From the NCBI RefSeq assembly GCF_027887165.1, contig NC_077227.1, positions 84,962,102 through 85,026,101 on the forward strand: a stretch of 64,000 bases of DNA, written 5' to 3'. Below are positions 1 to 10,210 of the stretch, piece by piece. Position 1 is the first letter of the stretch, and each line of letters begins with the position of its first letter. Under the pieces are notes generated by a model, which ran no database searches, had not been told where the DNA came from, and saw nothing but the letters and a program-made list of their open reading frames with translations. The position numbers were made by a program, and so were the translations under genes. This DNA comes from Monodelphis domestica. Its lineage: Eukaryota > Chordata > Mammalia > Didelphimorphia > Didelphidae.

Positions 1-24
1 CATGTCTATGAGGGAAATACTGTA

Positions 25-165
25 GTTATTATCATTCCCATTTTACAAATGAGAAAACTGAGGCTTGAGGAGGATGAGTGACTGCTCAGGATGTCAGAAC
101 TAGCATGTTTTTGAGGCACGCTTTGAACCCATTTCTCCCCTAAGTCCATTGGTCTTTCCCTGTGC
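25..165 (-). repeat. MIR-family SINE fragment
   Basis: The plus strand reads like the reverse complement of a MIR core: a 'cattttacaaatgagaaaactgaggct' type stretch, then a decayed 'gaaccca' segment. This is the usual CORE-SINE layout. Divergence is high, so it is old. Family level is fairly sure; the subfamily is not. Confidence 0.65.
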
Positions 166-204
166 ATATAACTAAATGATCATAATGAAATGCCAACAAT
201 AAAC

Positions 205-400
205 TGGTATAGTAGAAGCATTGCTGAATTGAAAGTCAGATGACCTGGCTCTGATTCTGATCTGCTACTTAATATCTGGGTTGCCTTGGTAAAAACAATT
301 AACCTCCTTGTGCCTCAATTTCCCTATCTGTAAAGTGATAGGCTTGAAGCAGTTCTCTCTGTAGACCCTTCTGACTTCATCTATGGCCCTATAAAAGATG
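205..400 (+). repeat. MIR/Ther-type CORE-SINE
   Basis: The order 'gaaagtcagatgacctggct', 'cctcaatttccctatctgtaaa' and a decayed 'gaccctt' end matches the CORE-SINE body in sense orientation. It is an ancient degraded copy. Confidence 0.6.
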
Positions 401-722
401 TAGGACTGAAAATTACTATGATTCATAGAAAGGAGAAACTGTCAGCTGAGCTCTGCAGGTTAGAACTATCACAATCTATTCCTTGCTCTGCCATCTCCAG
501 ATTAAGAGTGTACAGGGTATTAGTTGTTCTCCTGTGTTACCTATAGCATTGCAATATAGGCAACACTAGCAGCATCAGTTTTTGCTTTAGTGAACTCAGC
601 CCTCTTTCAAATCATTGACCATATTTGGGCATCCTTTAGCACTGATCGCCTCAATAGAAAATGCATCACAGTAGAAGCAGTAGCACATACATACCCAGTC
701 AGGCACACAAAAATGACAAGAC

Positions 723-753
723 AGACAGCCAAGAAAGCTTTGAGAGCAGAGAG

Positions 754-840
<87 letters not shown>

Positions 841-1036
841 AGGAAAGAGAGAAAGAGAGAAAGAGAGAGAGAAAGAGAGAAAGAGAGAGAGAGAAAGAGA
901 GAAAGAGAGGGAGGGAGGGAGGAAGGAAGGGAGGAAGGAAGGAAGGAAGGAAGGAAGGAAGGAAGGAAGGAAGGAAGGAAGGAAGGAAGGAAGGAAGGAA
1001 GACAGCCAAGAAAGCTTTGAGAACAGAGAAAGAAAG
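723..1036. repeat. (GAAA)n/(GGAA)n microsatellite inside a 35-bp direct duplication
   Basis: A pure GAAA run (about 750-840) grades through GAGA-rich sequence into a GGAA run (about 920-1001). The array is bracketed by two near-identical copies of a 35-bp unique sequence starting 'acagccaagaaagctttgag', at 723-757 and 1002-1036. Open frames across it are Lys/Arg/Glu or Leu/Phe/Ser artefacts of the repeat and not genes. Confidence 0.9.
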
Positions 1037-1750
1037 GGGGAGAGGGGGGAAGGAGAAAGAAAAGATGTAAGGAAGAGAGGGAGAGATAGAAAAAAGAAAG
1101 AAAAAACAACCCCAAGAGAAATTTAAGCTCCACCTGAACAGTCAAAGATTTCCTGGATAATAGCTCAGCAGTCTGCTTTCTCCTTGGCCCATTTCCCAGA
1201 GGCTGAGAGTATCAGTTTGAATCATTGAATCATTTTGTAGAAAAGGATCATCTAGGTCATCTATTCTAACCTTCAACCCAAAAGAATGGGAGGAGGGGTG
1301 GAAAGGAAAATCCTTTTGAAAATATCCTTGATAAATTATTGAGAAAATTAGAGGAAGACCACTTTTAAAAAATCCAATAAATATGTATAATATCTATCAA
1401 ATAAATTTCCAGGAATTATATTTAAAAAGAAATATAAATTTCCTATATTCCAAAGAGGCTAGTTACTATAGCAACTCAGCAACTCATTTCTGTGAACCTC
1501 AAGGTTTGCAAAGCACTTTTCTTCCTGGAAACTTTCTGTGAAGACTAACTGGCTAACAATGACTTGTAGAGGTTCACAAAGTGAGAATTCATATCAAGAG
1601 CAGGACTTGAATTCAGATCTTCTAACTCAAAGTTCTGTCTTTTTTATTTCATCACATTGTCTTCTACTAACTAAACATCTCAATATTAACTTTCTTGCTC
1701 CCAAATTGCTTTGTTTTTGTATTATCTATATTTTGTTTTTATTTTCATAT

Positions 1751-2002
1751 GTATATGCTATTTTCCTCTCGATAGAATGTAAGCTCCTTGATGCTAGGGA
1801 CTATTTTCATTTTTGTCTTTAAAATGTTATCTTCTTTAGGATGCTTTTCCTGATTCTTCCTGTTGCTAGTTCCTTCTGTTGAATACCTCCAATTTATCTT
1901 GTACACAACTAATTTGTACTTTTTCTTAGGTTGTCTCCCTCATAAGACTGAGTTCCTTGAGAGCAAGGACTTTCTTTTGTTTTTCCTTATATCCCTTGTT
2001 CT
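1751..2002 (+). repeat. L2-like LINE 3' end
   Basis: Two copies of the phrase type 'gaatgtaagctccttgagggcagggac' occur, around 1778 and 1945. This is a hallmark of L2 3' ends. It lies directly against a Mar-1-like SINE. Confidence 0.55.
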
Positions 2003-2172
2003 CAGTTGTGTGACTCTGGGCTAGCCACTTAACCCTGTTTGCTTCAGTTTCTTCATCTGTAAAATGAGCTAGAGGAAAACATAGCAAACCTCCAGCATAT
2101 CTACCAAGAAAACCTCAAATGGGATCACAAAGTTGGACTCGACTATAAGAAAGACTGAACAGCAAAAAGCAA
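2003..2172 (+). repeat. Mar-1-like CORE-SINE with BovB/RTE-type tail
   Basis: It shows the CORE part (tgtgtgactctgggc, then cttcatctgtaaaatgagct), 'ccaagaaaacctcaaatggg', and a tail related to 'gttggactcgactgaaa..gactgaacagca'. That tail resembles the 3' end of BovB-type RTE LINEs. The 5' tRNA-like head is missing or degraded. Confidence 0.65.
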
Positions 2173-2204
2173 ATTAGTAAATGATAGTTGACTATCTTAA
2201 TAAT

Positions 2205-2612
2205 CTAGAACAGTTTCTAGCACATAGTAGGTACTTAGTGAATTGCTGAATTGAATTGAAATTACATTGGTCAAGTCACACCACACCTATCTGTATACTC
2301 ATAAAATAATGGGTTAGACTAAAAGGTTTCTAGGGTTTAAATCAACTCTTAAATCTACAAGGTTGGATTATAATCTGATAGAATGTAACTCCTTGAGGGT
2401 AAGAACTATTTTGTTTTTATATCCTTAGCTCCTAACAGGGTACCTGGCACATAGTAGGTACTTAATGAATTGTTGCATTGAAATGAAATGGCTTTGAGCA
2501 AATTTCTTTACCTCTCACAACCTCAGTTTCCTTCATTTGAGGAATGAGATGAGGGCATTAGACAAGTTGGTTTCTATATTTCCTCCCACGCTTTAAATCT
2601 ATGAGTTTGTAA
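2205..2612 (+). repeat. Mosaic of L2 tail and MIR fragments
   Basis: L2/MIR-type tails ('cacatagtaggtacttaatgaat') occur near 2220 and 2450. CORE-SINE remnants ('ggtcaagtcac' and 'cctcagtttccttcatttg') lie between and after them. The boundaries are approximate. Confidence 0.5.
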
Positions 2613-3544
2613 ATTGAATTCCCTTAAAATATCTTTTAGAAATTTACAGTTTCCACTTCTGCAGGCCCACTATGAACCTTGTTGACTCTTGTTGACTCAG
2701 CCTTTCCTCTGTTGTGAATTTTACTTATATTTAGTCCCTGGTCAGTTTGTGTTCCTGCTAGTAGCTCTTTGAGAACTAAAAGATATTTCAGTCCTTTTTT
2801 ATTTGAATAATCTTTCCTCATCTACACAGAATGTAAGCCGAATTCTAGTCACTCTTTTGCTCAGATCAAAATGGATTTAAACTATGGTTAATTTGAATTG
2901 GAATTAGCTAATTTGTTTCCCTCTCAAAGTCTCTAGATCACTGTCTGGCTGGGGTTTTACTGGGGTGTGTGTGTGCAGATCTCTTCCCCCGTGTCCCTCC
3001 TCCACTCTGTTCCTGGAGCTGGAGTCAGTCAATCATTCGACTACAGTGTGATTGATTTGCCATTTTTTGATGTTGTAATGAGCTTCTATTGGGAGAAAAT
3101 TCACAGAACTATCATCCCAGCTGCCAAATGCAAAGAGCTCTTGAGGATTTCCTGAAGAGAAGCTTCCAAGGACCAACTGGGGCTACGTTTTCCTGTGGAG
3201 GCTGTGATATTTCCATGGTATGTTTATTGCTTCACCAGTGGAAATGACTTACAGTATGTGTGTACACACACACACACACATTTGAAGTCTTCCAGGCTCA
3301 AATGATGACTTATCTCCTGCTGATTTATAGATTACCAAGGAGAACTAACTAGCTGACTGGGCAAGGACAAATAATTCAGATTTATTAAATAATTAATAAT
3401 AATTATTTATGTATCCATCTATTAAGTTGTTTAACTTTAATTTATTTTTAAATATATTTACTTTCATTAATCTTAATTAATTAATTAATTTTATATATAT
3501 TACTTTAATATATTTATTTCCTACAATTCTGCTTCACTTAAATC
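2613..3544. other. Intergenic stretch without recognised gene
   Basis: The stretch contains a short CA repeat (about 3268-3282) and a very AT-rich part (about 3370-3530, repeated TTAATT). Short open frames here have no recognisable domain, no codon signature and no splice context. I see no gene. Confidence 0.5.
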
Positions 3545-3612
3545 CAATTTTCACAAGCGTCAAGACACTACATGAGTGTCATCGGTCTTCTTTGAAACAA
3601 AGGACAACCAAC
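3545..3612 (+). repeat. SINE-like 3' tail (unnamed, shared with 8960-9055)
   Basis: The sequence 'gtcatcggtcttctttgaaacaaaggacaac' and its upstream 'caattttcacaagcgtcaag' are clearly related to 8975-9050. Two diverged copies in one window imply a dispersed element. I cannot name the family with confidence. Confidence 0.45.
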
Positions 3613-3671
3613 TGTTTAATTTATATCAATTTTAAGTTAATCTGGTTTATTTAATTTTTATTTGTATGCTT

Positions 3672-3961
3672 TGAGATTGGGTCTCCCTCTCTCTCCTAGG
3701 CTGGAAATGCAGCAGCCATTGAGTAGCCAGCCTGTTGCTGATCTGCAAGGAGACTTTGACCTGCTTTGTTGTGATTTGGACCAGCTCGTCTTCCTTAGGC
3801 ATGAACAGCCTCATATTTTGAGAGTCATTTCTCCTCATCCTGGAGCTGGACTTGGTGTGCTTTGGCCCTCTTACATCTCAAAACTCTGGAATTTAAGAAA
3901 TCTGCCAGTCTTCACCACCCCCAGGAGCAGGTATTCCAAGCCTAGGGCCACAACACCTGGC
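3672..3961 (-). pseudogene. RN7SL: 7SL RNA (SRP RNA) retropseudogene, essentially full length
   Basis: Read on the minus strand, this 290-bp block aligns along nearly its whole length with SRP 7SL RNA (about 300 nt). The 5' end reads 'gccaggtgttgtggc' (7SL: gccgggcgcggtggc). Next comes a stretch like 'gagtccaggagttctgggctgtag'. The 3' half contains the reverse complements of 'ggctggaaatgcag', 'tgctgatctgca', 'ctttgacctgct' and 'tccttaggca', and it ends at 'gagacccaatctca'. Many differences are C-to-T or G-to-A, as expected for CpG decay. An A-rich stretch follows the 3' end on the minus strand, consistent with LINE-driven retroposition. It is too diverged to be a functional SRP RNA. Confidence 0.78.
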
Positions 3962-4317
3962 AGGGACTACTTGTCTAACTCACTTTATCTGATTTGATAA
4001 AGACGGTCACTAGGGCATGATAAAGATGGCTACTAGACTGTTAGTAAATTTAGACTGAACAGCACTTGGACCCTATGGCAACATTTTCCCAAGGAGATAC
4101 AAACTGTTTCCAAGAGTAGCTGGCCTCAATACTTGGTCCTGGGCTCATAGCTGGGATTTGCCATGGAGTCTGGACCTTTTGAACTGTTGGGTTCTAAACT
4201 ACTTCCCTTCTGGGTTTGCTCCTTAATCTACTCTTGTGTCCTAGGAGATTAAATAGTGTATGGAAAAGAGAGAGGCAGACTCTCACAGACACACAGAAAG
4301 ATAGAGACAAAGAAAAA
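3962..4317. other. Intergenic stretch, nothing recognised
   Basis: No domain-bearing frame, SINE signature or RNA gene was recognised between the 7SL pseudogene and the GA-rich block. Confidence 0.4.
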
Positions 4318-4760
4318 GGAACAGAGATTCAGAGAGAGAGAGACAGAGTCAGAGAGACAGAGACAGAGAAAGAGAGAGACAGAGAGAGATGGGGGAGACA
4401 GAGAGACAGACAGACAGAGGAACAGAGAAAGAGAGAGAGACAGAGAGAGACAGACAGAGAGACAGAGACAGAGATAGAGAGACAGACAGAGAGAGGAACA
4501 GAGAAAGAGACAGAGAGACAGAGAGAGACAGAGACAGAGAGACAGACAGAAAGAGGAACAGAGAAAGAGACAGAGAGACAGAGAGAGGCAGACAGAGAGA
4601 CACAGACAGAGACAGAGAGACAGAGACAGAGAGAGAGAGAGATGGGGGAGAGAGACAGAGAGACAGAGAAAGAGACAGAGAGACAGAGACAGAGAGAGAG
4701 AGAGACAGAGGAACAGAGAGAAAGACAGAGAGACAGAGAGAGACAGAAAAACAGAGAGAG
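4318..4760. repeat. GA-rich (GACAGA/GAGA) simple-sequence block
   Basis: About 440 bp of imperfect GACAGA and GAGA units form an uninterrupted purine-rich tract on the plus strand. Long open frames in several phases give Arg/Glu/Thr-rich or Leu/Ser/Cys-rich peptides, a by-product of the repeat. It was probably built by slippage and unequal exchange. Confidence 0.9.
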
Positions 4761-5265
4761 GTGCCACAGGGATATTATCTGCTTGCCTTCACAGCTGAAG
4801 GGCCAAATGTCAAACTAGAGGATGAAAAGCCCATGGATGGTTGGAGGCCAAGCAATTTTGGGGATTACAGAGAGGACTAGATAGAACAATCTCAAGGACT
4901 GAAACTAGGGAATGTGGGCCTCAGCTGACCAGCTTCTCAGATCCTGGGAAAGGGAGGAGGAAGAGACAGGGAGGCTTCCAGAAGCCACCAAATAAGGACA
5001 TTCACTAACTCCTTTCTCAGTTCCTCTAAATGCCCTGGCAGACAATCATTGACATCACTGAACCTATAAGGCCCTGATGTGATTTTGGAAGAAGAATCTA
5101 GACCAGGATGTTAAGTGGGGTGAGGTAGATGGGAGAAACAAAAATTAAGCCTTTCTTTTTCATTTTCACTTAACTTTTTCCATTTTTTATTCATTGTGCC
5201 CCATGGTTTTCCTGGGTAAAAGGGCACCTGTCCATCAAAGGTCTGGGTGGTAGAAAACAACATAG

Positions 5266-5761
5266 CTAGAATGTTAAAATTGCTGTTCCCTGTCTTAACA
5301 GTCCCTTAGAGATCAGAGATCGAAGCCTCTCAATGTTTTCATAGGCTTTACCCAGGTTAACGGCTTGATCTGTTACTAACCCGCAATAACTCCCTGGTGA
5401 GCAATCCTGCAATGCCTTCAGAGGCCATTTCCTTGCCAAGCATTCCTTTTCAGTGAGAGTGCATTTTTCTTCTCTGGTAAACAATTCCTGGCTCATAGAG
5501 AGAAGACAGTACCCGTCCCTCCTCAGACACTCCACTTAGAGCTGAGATGATTCCAAGCTCAGAGGCGTCAGTCTGCACTATAAATTCTTTGGTGAAATCT
5601 GAGCCATCCAGAGCCCTAAAGAGAAGCAAAGATCTTGAAGGCCTGATATTTTTCCTCTCCTGCCCCCACCTACCTAAAAAAGCCCCCCTTGCTTGAAGAG
5701 GGTTCTTCCAAACAAGATCTCTCCTTTTTTTATGGGAATGATGCTTAGAAATGATTACCAT
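5266..5761 (-). mobile_element. Fossil LTR-retroelement pol fragment (RNase H region)
   Basis: Two minus-strand pieces together carry an RNase H-type signature: one contains 'FIVQTDASELG' and the next 'EEKCTLTEKECLARKWPLKAL' followed by 'LVTDQA'. This order is typical of the RT-RNase H junction in Ty3/Gypsy-like or retroviral pol. No gag, integrase or LTR was recognised next to it. It is a short, broken, isolated remnant. Assignment to Gypsy-like rather than ERV is uncertain. Confidence 0.6.
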
Positions 5762-5905
5762 TTGTTTATAGAATCACAGATGGATAGTCTGATGGAATCA
5801 GAGATTATTGAGTCCTGATGTTTTATTTTACAGATGAGGAAAAAAGGGAAAGTCCAGAGGTTAAGTGATTTGCCCAGGGCCAGCTAGTAAATATCACAGT
5901 TAGCC
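5762..5905 (-). repeat. MIR fragment
   Basis: The reverse-complement CORE pattern 'ttacagatgaggaaaaaaggg ... gttaagtgatttgcccagggc' is clear, directly beside the pol fossil. Confidence 0.7.
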
Positions 5906-5974
5906 AAGTCCTTCAGTACACCATAGGTGTCATATTTGTAGTAAACAACACTTCCAAGTGCTGCCCAAAGGTTA

Positions 5975-6345
5975 AAATGTAATTTGCAGGTCTGGGATCA
6001 GGTGGTCCTGGGTTTAAATCTAGCCTCAGACACTTTCTAGCTATGTGACTGGTAGACAAGTCATTTATTTTATTTTTATTTTTTGGAAATTTTTATTTAA
6101 TTAATTAATTTAGAATATTTCCCCATGGTTACAAGATTCATGTTCTTTCCCTGCCCTCCCCCAAACCCCCTCCTGTAGCTGATGCTCAATTCCTCTGGGC
6201 TTTACATGTGTTATTGATCAAGACTTATTTCCATATTATTGATACATGGACAAGTCATTTAACTGTGTTTGCCTAGTTCTTGTCTTTCTGTCTTAGAGTT
6301 GTGGCTAATATGGAAGGCAAAGGTTTTAGCTTTTAAAAAAGAAAA
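5975..6345 (+). repeat. tRNA-derived SINE (WSINE-like) split by an L1 3' fragment
   Basis: The left half has 'cctgggtttaaatctagcctcagacactttctagctatgtgac'-type SINE sequence. The right half resumes with 'aactgtgtttgcctag' and 'gccttggaggcaaaggtttt'-like sequence. The 13-bp string 'gacaagtcattta' occurs on both sides of the intruder (6055-6067 and 6249-6261) and belongs to the SINE itself. Confidence 0.65.
6068..6248 (-). mobile_element. 5'-truncated L1 (3'UTR only) inside a SINE
   Basis: A T-rich left end is followed by sequence matching the 3'UTR seen at 50240-50400: 'cccatggttacaagattcatg', 'tttccctgccctccc', 'gggctttacatgtgttattg'. It has a 13-bp target-site duplication, gacaagtcattta. 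Confidence 0.75.
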
Positions 6346-7597
6346 AAACAATTCAACACAACATAGATCATGTGAATGAGTGATTTTCTAAGTCAATATG
6401 GGCCACACAGGGGTTCATTTCTATTTGAATTTGAGGCCACTGCACCACCCCACATTGCCTCTCTTTTTGATTGGAGATAAGAAATCATCCCTCCTGTAGC
6501 TCTGTCACAGAACAAGTCTAGGTCATAACTGGATAGTACTGTAGTTATAAATTCCCCTATATAGTTTTTTAGAACCAATTACTTTCTGAAGACAACAGGA
6601 CTCTGATCACCAGGTAGCAGAGGGAGGGCACTACGTGGCTCCTTATGTGTCAACAGATCGGTAATAATTTCCATTCCCTATGGGAAGAAATTTCTACATT
6701 CCATTTCCATGAACATCATTCTGGGGACTGACTGGGAAAGCTGACAGTACAGAACAGTCTACCAGTAAGTCATTTCTGTTGCCTGACTTCTCCCCCTCCT
6801 TTCCTCCCCCACCAACTAGGCAGGACCAAAAAGGGATGTAGACAAGAGCCCTGTGATTGCAAAGGGTATATGCTGTCACATTCTTGTGTGCCCTCAGGAG
6901 CTTGTATGCACTCTTGCCATCTCCCTGTCCCTGGATCTATAATTGGCAATTATGGGTAAGGGGAAAGACCTCTAAGGAATAACTTCCTTGGAGCACAAAA
7001 CTCCGTAGCTTTCCTATGAGGAGCTCCCTTCTCAGGGAAGGAACACAACAGTGGGGTCACTCTTCAGAACAGAAAGGTCCTACAATCTTATCACGGTGGG
7101 CATGAGAACCCAGCCTTCACTTCAGTCAGAGCGAGGAGTTAAATCCTTCACATTTGAGGGTAGTATATTGAGGGGAGCACCAGCCTGTCCCCAAAAGAGT
7201 TAAGCTAGTGACCTTGGAAATCTAAGTACCACTCCCACCCCCATCCCCACCCCTACAATTGCTTGGGGAGGAGGCAGGCAGCAGAATGTGGCCGCAAGGG
7301 AAGTATGATAGCAATGACATTCATCTCCCTTTACCCAGGGATTCATTCAGTAATGTGCCTACTGTGCCCTGGGCCAATCACTTCCAGGCTGGGGGAAAGA
7401 AGAAATGGGAACAAGACCATCAGAGTTGTAGTCTAGAAACAAGAGAGAAGGAAAAGGTGGTGATGCTAGAGATGAGAAAGGTTGTGAGGCTGGTAGGACC
7501 ACAAACCAAAAGAGGAATGTCTGGAAGAGGGGAAGATACATGCTTCTGTGAGAAATCTGCAGCTTCCCTACTTTAGTCATATCTCTACACATCTTTT
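6346..7597. other. Intergenic stretch without recognised gene
   Basis: Several 60-100-codon frames occur on both strands, but none has a recognisable domain. Some of this could be a more decayed part of the retroelement whose RNase H piece lies at 5.3-5.8 kb; I could not confirm that. Confidence 0.35.
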
Positions 7598-7706
7598 TTA
7601 AAATTTAGTTTATTCATTTAATTAGCTAATTTAGAATATTTTTCCGTAGTTACATGAATCACATTCTTTCTCTCCCCTCCTCCAGCCCCCTCCAGTAGCC
7701 AACAAG
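7598..7706 (-). mobile_element. Very short 5'-truncated L1 insertion
   Basis: An AT-rich left end leads into 'ttagaatatttttccgtagttacatgaatcac' and the C-rich L1 3'UTR segment. The flanks 'tctacacatctttt' (7584-7597) and 'tctacccatctttt' (7707-7720) form a 14-bp target duplication with one mismatch. Confidence 0.75.
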
Positions 7707-7739
7707 TCTACCCATCTTTTAGGTCCAAGTGTCATGCTT

Positions 7740-7743
<4 letters not shown>

Positions 7744-7811
<68 letters not shown>
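7744..7811. repeat. (GA)n microsatellite
   Basis: An uninterrupted GA dinucleotide run of about 68 bp, immediately after the short L1 insertion. Confidence 0.97.
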
Positions 7812-7813
<2 letters not shown>

Positions 7814-8094
7814 GCAAATGCAAACTCCCAAAGCTGAAAAGGTGTCCAACATAAAATAAAATTGCCAATAGTCACTGGGAAGAGAAAAGAGCACTTGTAA
7901 CTGTTAGCAAGCTTTATGAAGATCCATCCTAAGATTAATCAGAGAAGAATGAAGTGATGAGGGAAAATTCAATAAGAATCTGCAATGTCTGGTGACTAGA
8001 TCTTGTAAAGATAGAGACTATGCTAATAAGTTTAAGGCTAATAGGGGTTAGGTTGTGATTTCATTGATATGGGGAACTCTCTATATGATATGAA

Positions 8095-8560
8095 TATTTA
8101 TTAAGCTTCTATCATGCACACAGCACCATTGTGAACCCTGGAGAAGATGTAGATATTGATAAAACATGGTACTTGTACCATTGGACTTTCCAGGCAAGTA
8201 AGGAGAAGTGCATAACCCAAAATAACTATTATGCCAAATAATACACCAGTAAATGAGAGAGGTACAAGTTTATTGCTGTGTGTGGTTTGATGAAGGAAAG
8301 GTCATATCATTACCCAACACTTCAGATGATCAAGAAAGATTTCCTGAAGGAAATGATATGGAGTTGAGCTTTAAAGGATGAGTAGGAATTCAACAGGTGG
8401 AAAGGAGAATATATTCTAAGTGGAAGGAATGGCATAAGCAGAAGCTCAGAGCTGAGAAAACATATGGCATACATGGGGGATAGCAAGTAGACCAGTGTAA
8501 TTTGAGTGGAGGGGAGAGGAGAGGATGGGAGTTCTGTGATCAAAGACTGCTTCTCTAGCT
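8095..8560 (+). repeat. Ancient interspersed repeat, class not assigned
   Basis: The order 'atttattaagcttctatcatgc', 'agatttcctgaaggaaatga', 'tttaaaggatgagtagg' and 'gcataagcagaagc' is shared with degraded copies near 49240-49670 and 59640-59900. It is a dispersed mammalian repeat, but I could not place its class by eye. Confidence 0.5.
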
Positions 8561-8924
8561 TTCACTCCATTCTCAGAACTTGGCAAGGAAATTTGTTTCT
8601 AGAAGAGTGTCAGTGAATATTTGTGGATAATGAGGATCATTTCTCCTGAGAAGAGAATAAAAGGTTACAAGTTTAATCTGCAGCAAGAGAGATCAAATTA
8701 AAAAACAAATAATTTTCAGATGATGGCATTTTAATCATAAGAAATTTTAAAAGCACATTTGCATTAATATAATAGATTTTGCTTTTGAAAATTGTTTCCC
8801 AATTTTGTCTTTCTCCCTTTCCTTCCCTAGAGAGTCATCCCTTATAACAAATAATTAAAAATAATTTAGTAAAACTAACCAATATATCAAAAAAGTCTGA
8901 AATTATATACAATGGTCCCCCACC

Positions 8925-9055
8925 TCTGAAAGATGGGGGTGTAGCTCATGCTTCCTCCTCACTCTGCACTTTGCCCAATTAAAATTCAACTCATGCAAGT
9001 CATCCTCCTCATAATGTCATTGGCCCTCTTCAAAAATGAAGGACAAACAAACAAG
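8925..9055 (+). repeat. SINE-like element tail (unnamed)
   Basis: It includes 'caactcatgcaagtcatc' and 'aatgtcattggccctcttcaaaaatg' followed by 'aaggacaaacaaac'. It is related to 3545-3612. Confidence 0.45.
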
Positions 9056-9059
9056 TGTT

Positions 9060-9310
9060 CATGTATATCTCTTTTTTTGAAACCAAGGGTGGTCACAATA
9101 TCTTTACAATATTGTTTTGATTGATTTGATTTATTTCATCATTATTCTTTCCATTTACATTGTTACAATTATTGCCTATATACTTTTCCTCATTCTATAT
9201 ATTTCACTCTGCATCAGTTACTACATCTTCCAATACTTCCTGGTATTTTTTTCCCATCTAGTTTTCCTTCTAACACAGTAATATTCCCTTACATTAATTG
9301 GTTTGATGGG
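9060..9310 (-). repeat. Old L1 3' fragment, minus strand
   Basis: It contains degraded versions of the L1 3' region seen at 50590-50720 ('tctgcatcagtt', 'cttcctgg', 'taacacagtaatattcc'). It is too diverged for precise limits. Confidence 0.45.
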
Positions 9311-9374
9311 CAAAAGCTTTGTTGCCAGTTTTGTTAAGCATTGAAAATTGATTAAGGGTTTTTTTTAAGTTTTT

Positions 9375-9650
9375 TTTTAAATATGCACAAACTGTTTATA
9401 TACTTCAATGCAACAATCCTATAAATGGGCATATACTCCAAGAATATCATTACAGATATATTCAGAGAAACATGGAAAGATCTGTATGGATTGATAGAGA
9501 AAAAAGAAAGAAAAAAGAGAATAGCAATATAAATGGAAACAGCATTAAAAAGCAGCATAACTCAGATTATTGCAATGAACAATTACAACCAGCTTTGGAA
9601 AAGAGAGGACAAAATAGATCTTTCCTTTCAGTAAAGGAAACCCTGGGTAC
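9375..9650 (+). repeat. Left half of an old L1-like 3' end, split by the ERV
   Basis: Sequence such as 'aacatggaaagatctgtatgg' and 'ggaaacagcattaaaaagcag' resembles the sense end of marsupial L1. It resumes after the ERV at 25749 with 'gtacaaaatgttgcatatactg'. The ERV's 4-bp duplication GTAC marks the break. Confidence 0.45.
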
Positions 9651-10210
9651 TGTAGAAAGAGTTTGAGTGACAGCCTAGAATTCTCCAAGAACTGGCTGGG
9701 TAAAAGTTCTAAGCTATTGAAGGAGGAGGTTTCCAACAGTGAGTTTGGAGCTGAAAGTGAAGGCTAAAGCTGTGGATCTGAGACTCCCTTGGAAAAAACC
9801 ATCTATCAAGCAGCCTGCCTGTGAGCATCAACTAGAAGAGGTAGACAGGAAATCTCTAGTCATCCTGGTGGACAGATTGACTGAGGAAAAGAATCTCTCT
9901 GCCTTGTCTGGATCATCTAAGGACACCATAACTTGGATTCCTGCTCTTTGACCCACCAAAGGACTCTAAGTGAGAATTTGGGCTCCCTGTTAGGACTTAA
10001 CTTTAGTAACCCTTACTAATCTTTCGTTTAGTTTAGCTTAGAAAAGTATTAATCTTAGAAATTAACTATCATGGGTTGAGGTAAATAGTCAGATGCAAAT
10101 CCTTCCCCTTATCCTCCCTTATCTTTCCTTTCTCTGTAAATAAACTCAGTTATTTATATGTGACTTTCCCTTTGTATAAATCCTTCCCCATTTCCTAAAT
10201 TATTATAACA
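9651..10210 (+). repeat. 5' LTR of the ERV
   Basis: 560 bp, TG...CA, nearly identical to 25216-25748. It contains an AATAAA-type signal near its 3' end ('ctctgtaaataaactcag'), absent from the other LTR because of a short length difference. No primer-binding site could be assigned with confidence after position 10210. Confidence 0.92.

Noticed and set aside
590-1145. Open frames of 120-180 codons on both strands
   Set aside because: They run through the GAAA/GGAA microsatellite and give low-complexity peptides. No start context, domain or splice evidence supports them.
3662-3997. 111-codon plus-strand frame
   Set aside because: It overlaps the antisense of the 7SL RNA pseudogene; the peptide has no recognisable domain.
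4216-4880. 200-codon Arg/Glu-rich frame and antisense Leu/Ser-rich frames
   Set aside because: These are by-products of the GACAGA/GAGA simple sequence, open in several phases at once.
7259-7576. 105-codon frame with no repeat overlap
   Set aside because: No domain, no flanking splice signals and ordinary intergenic composition.
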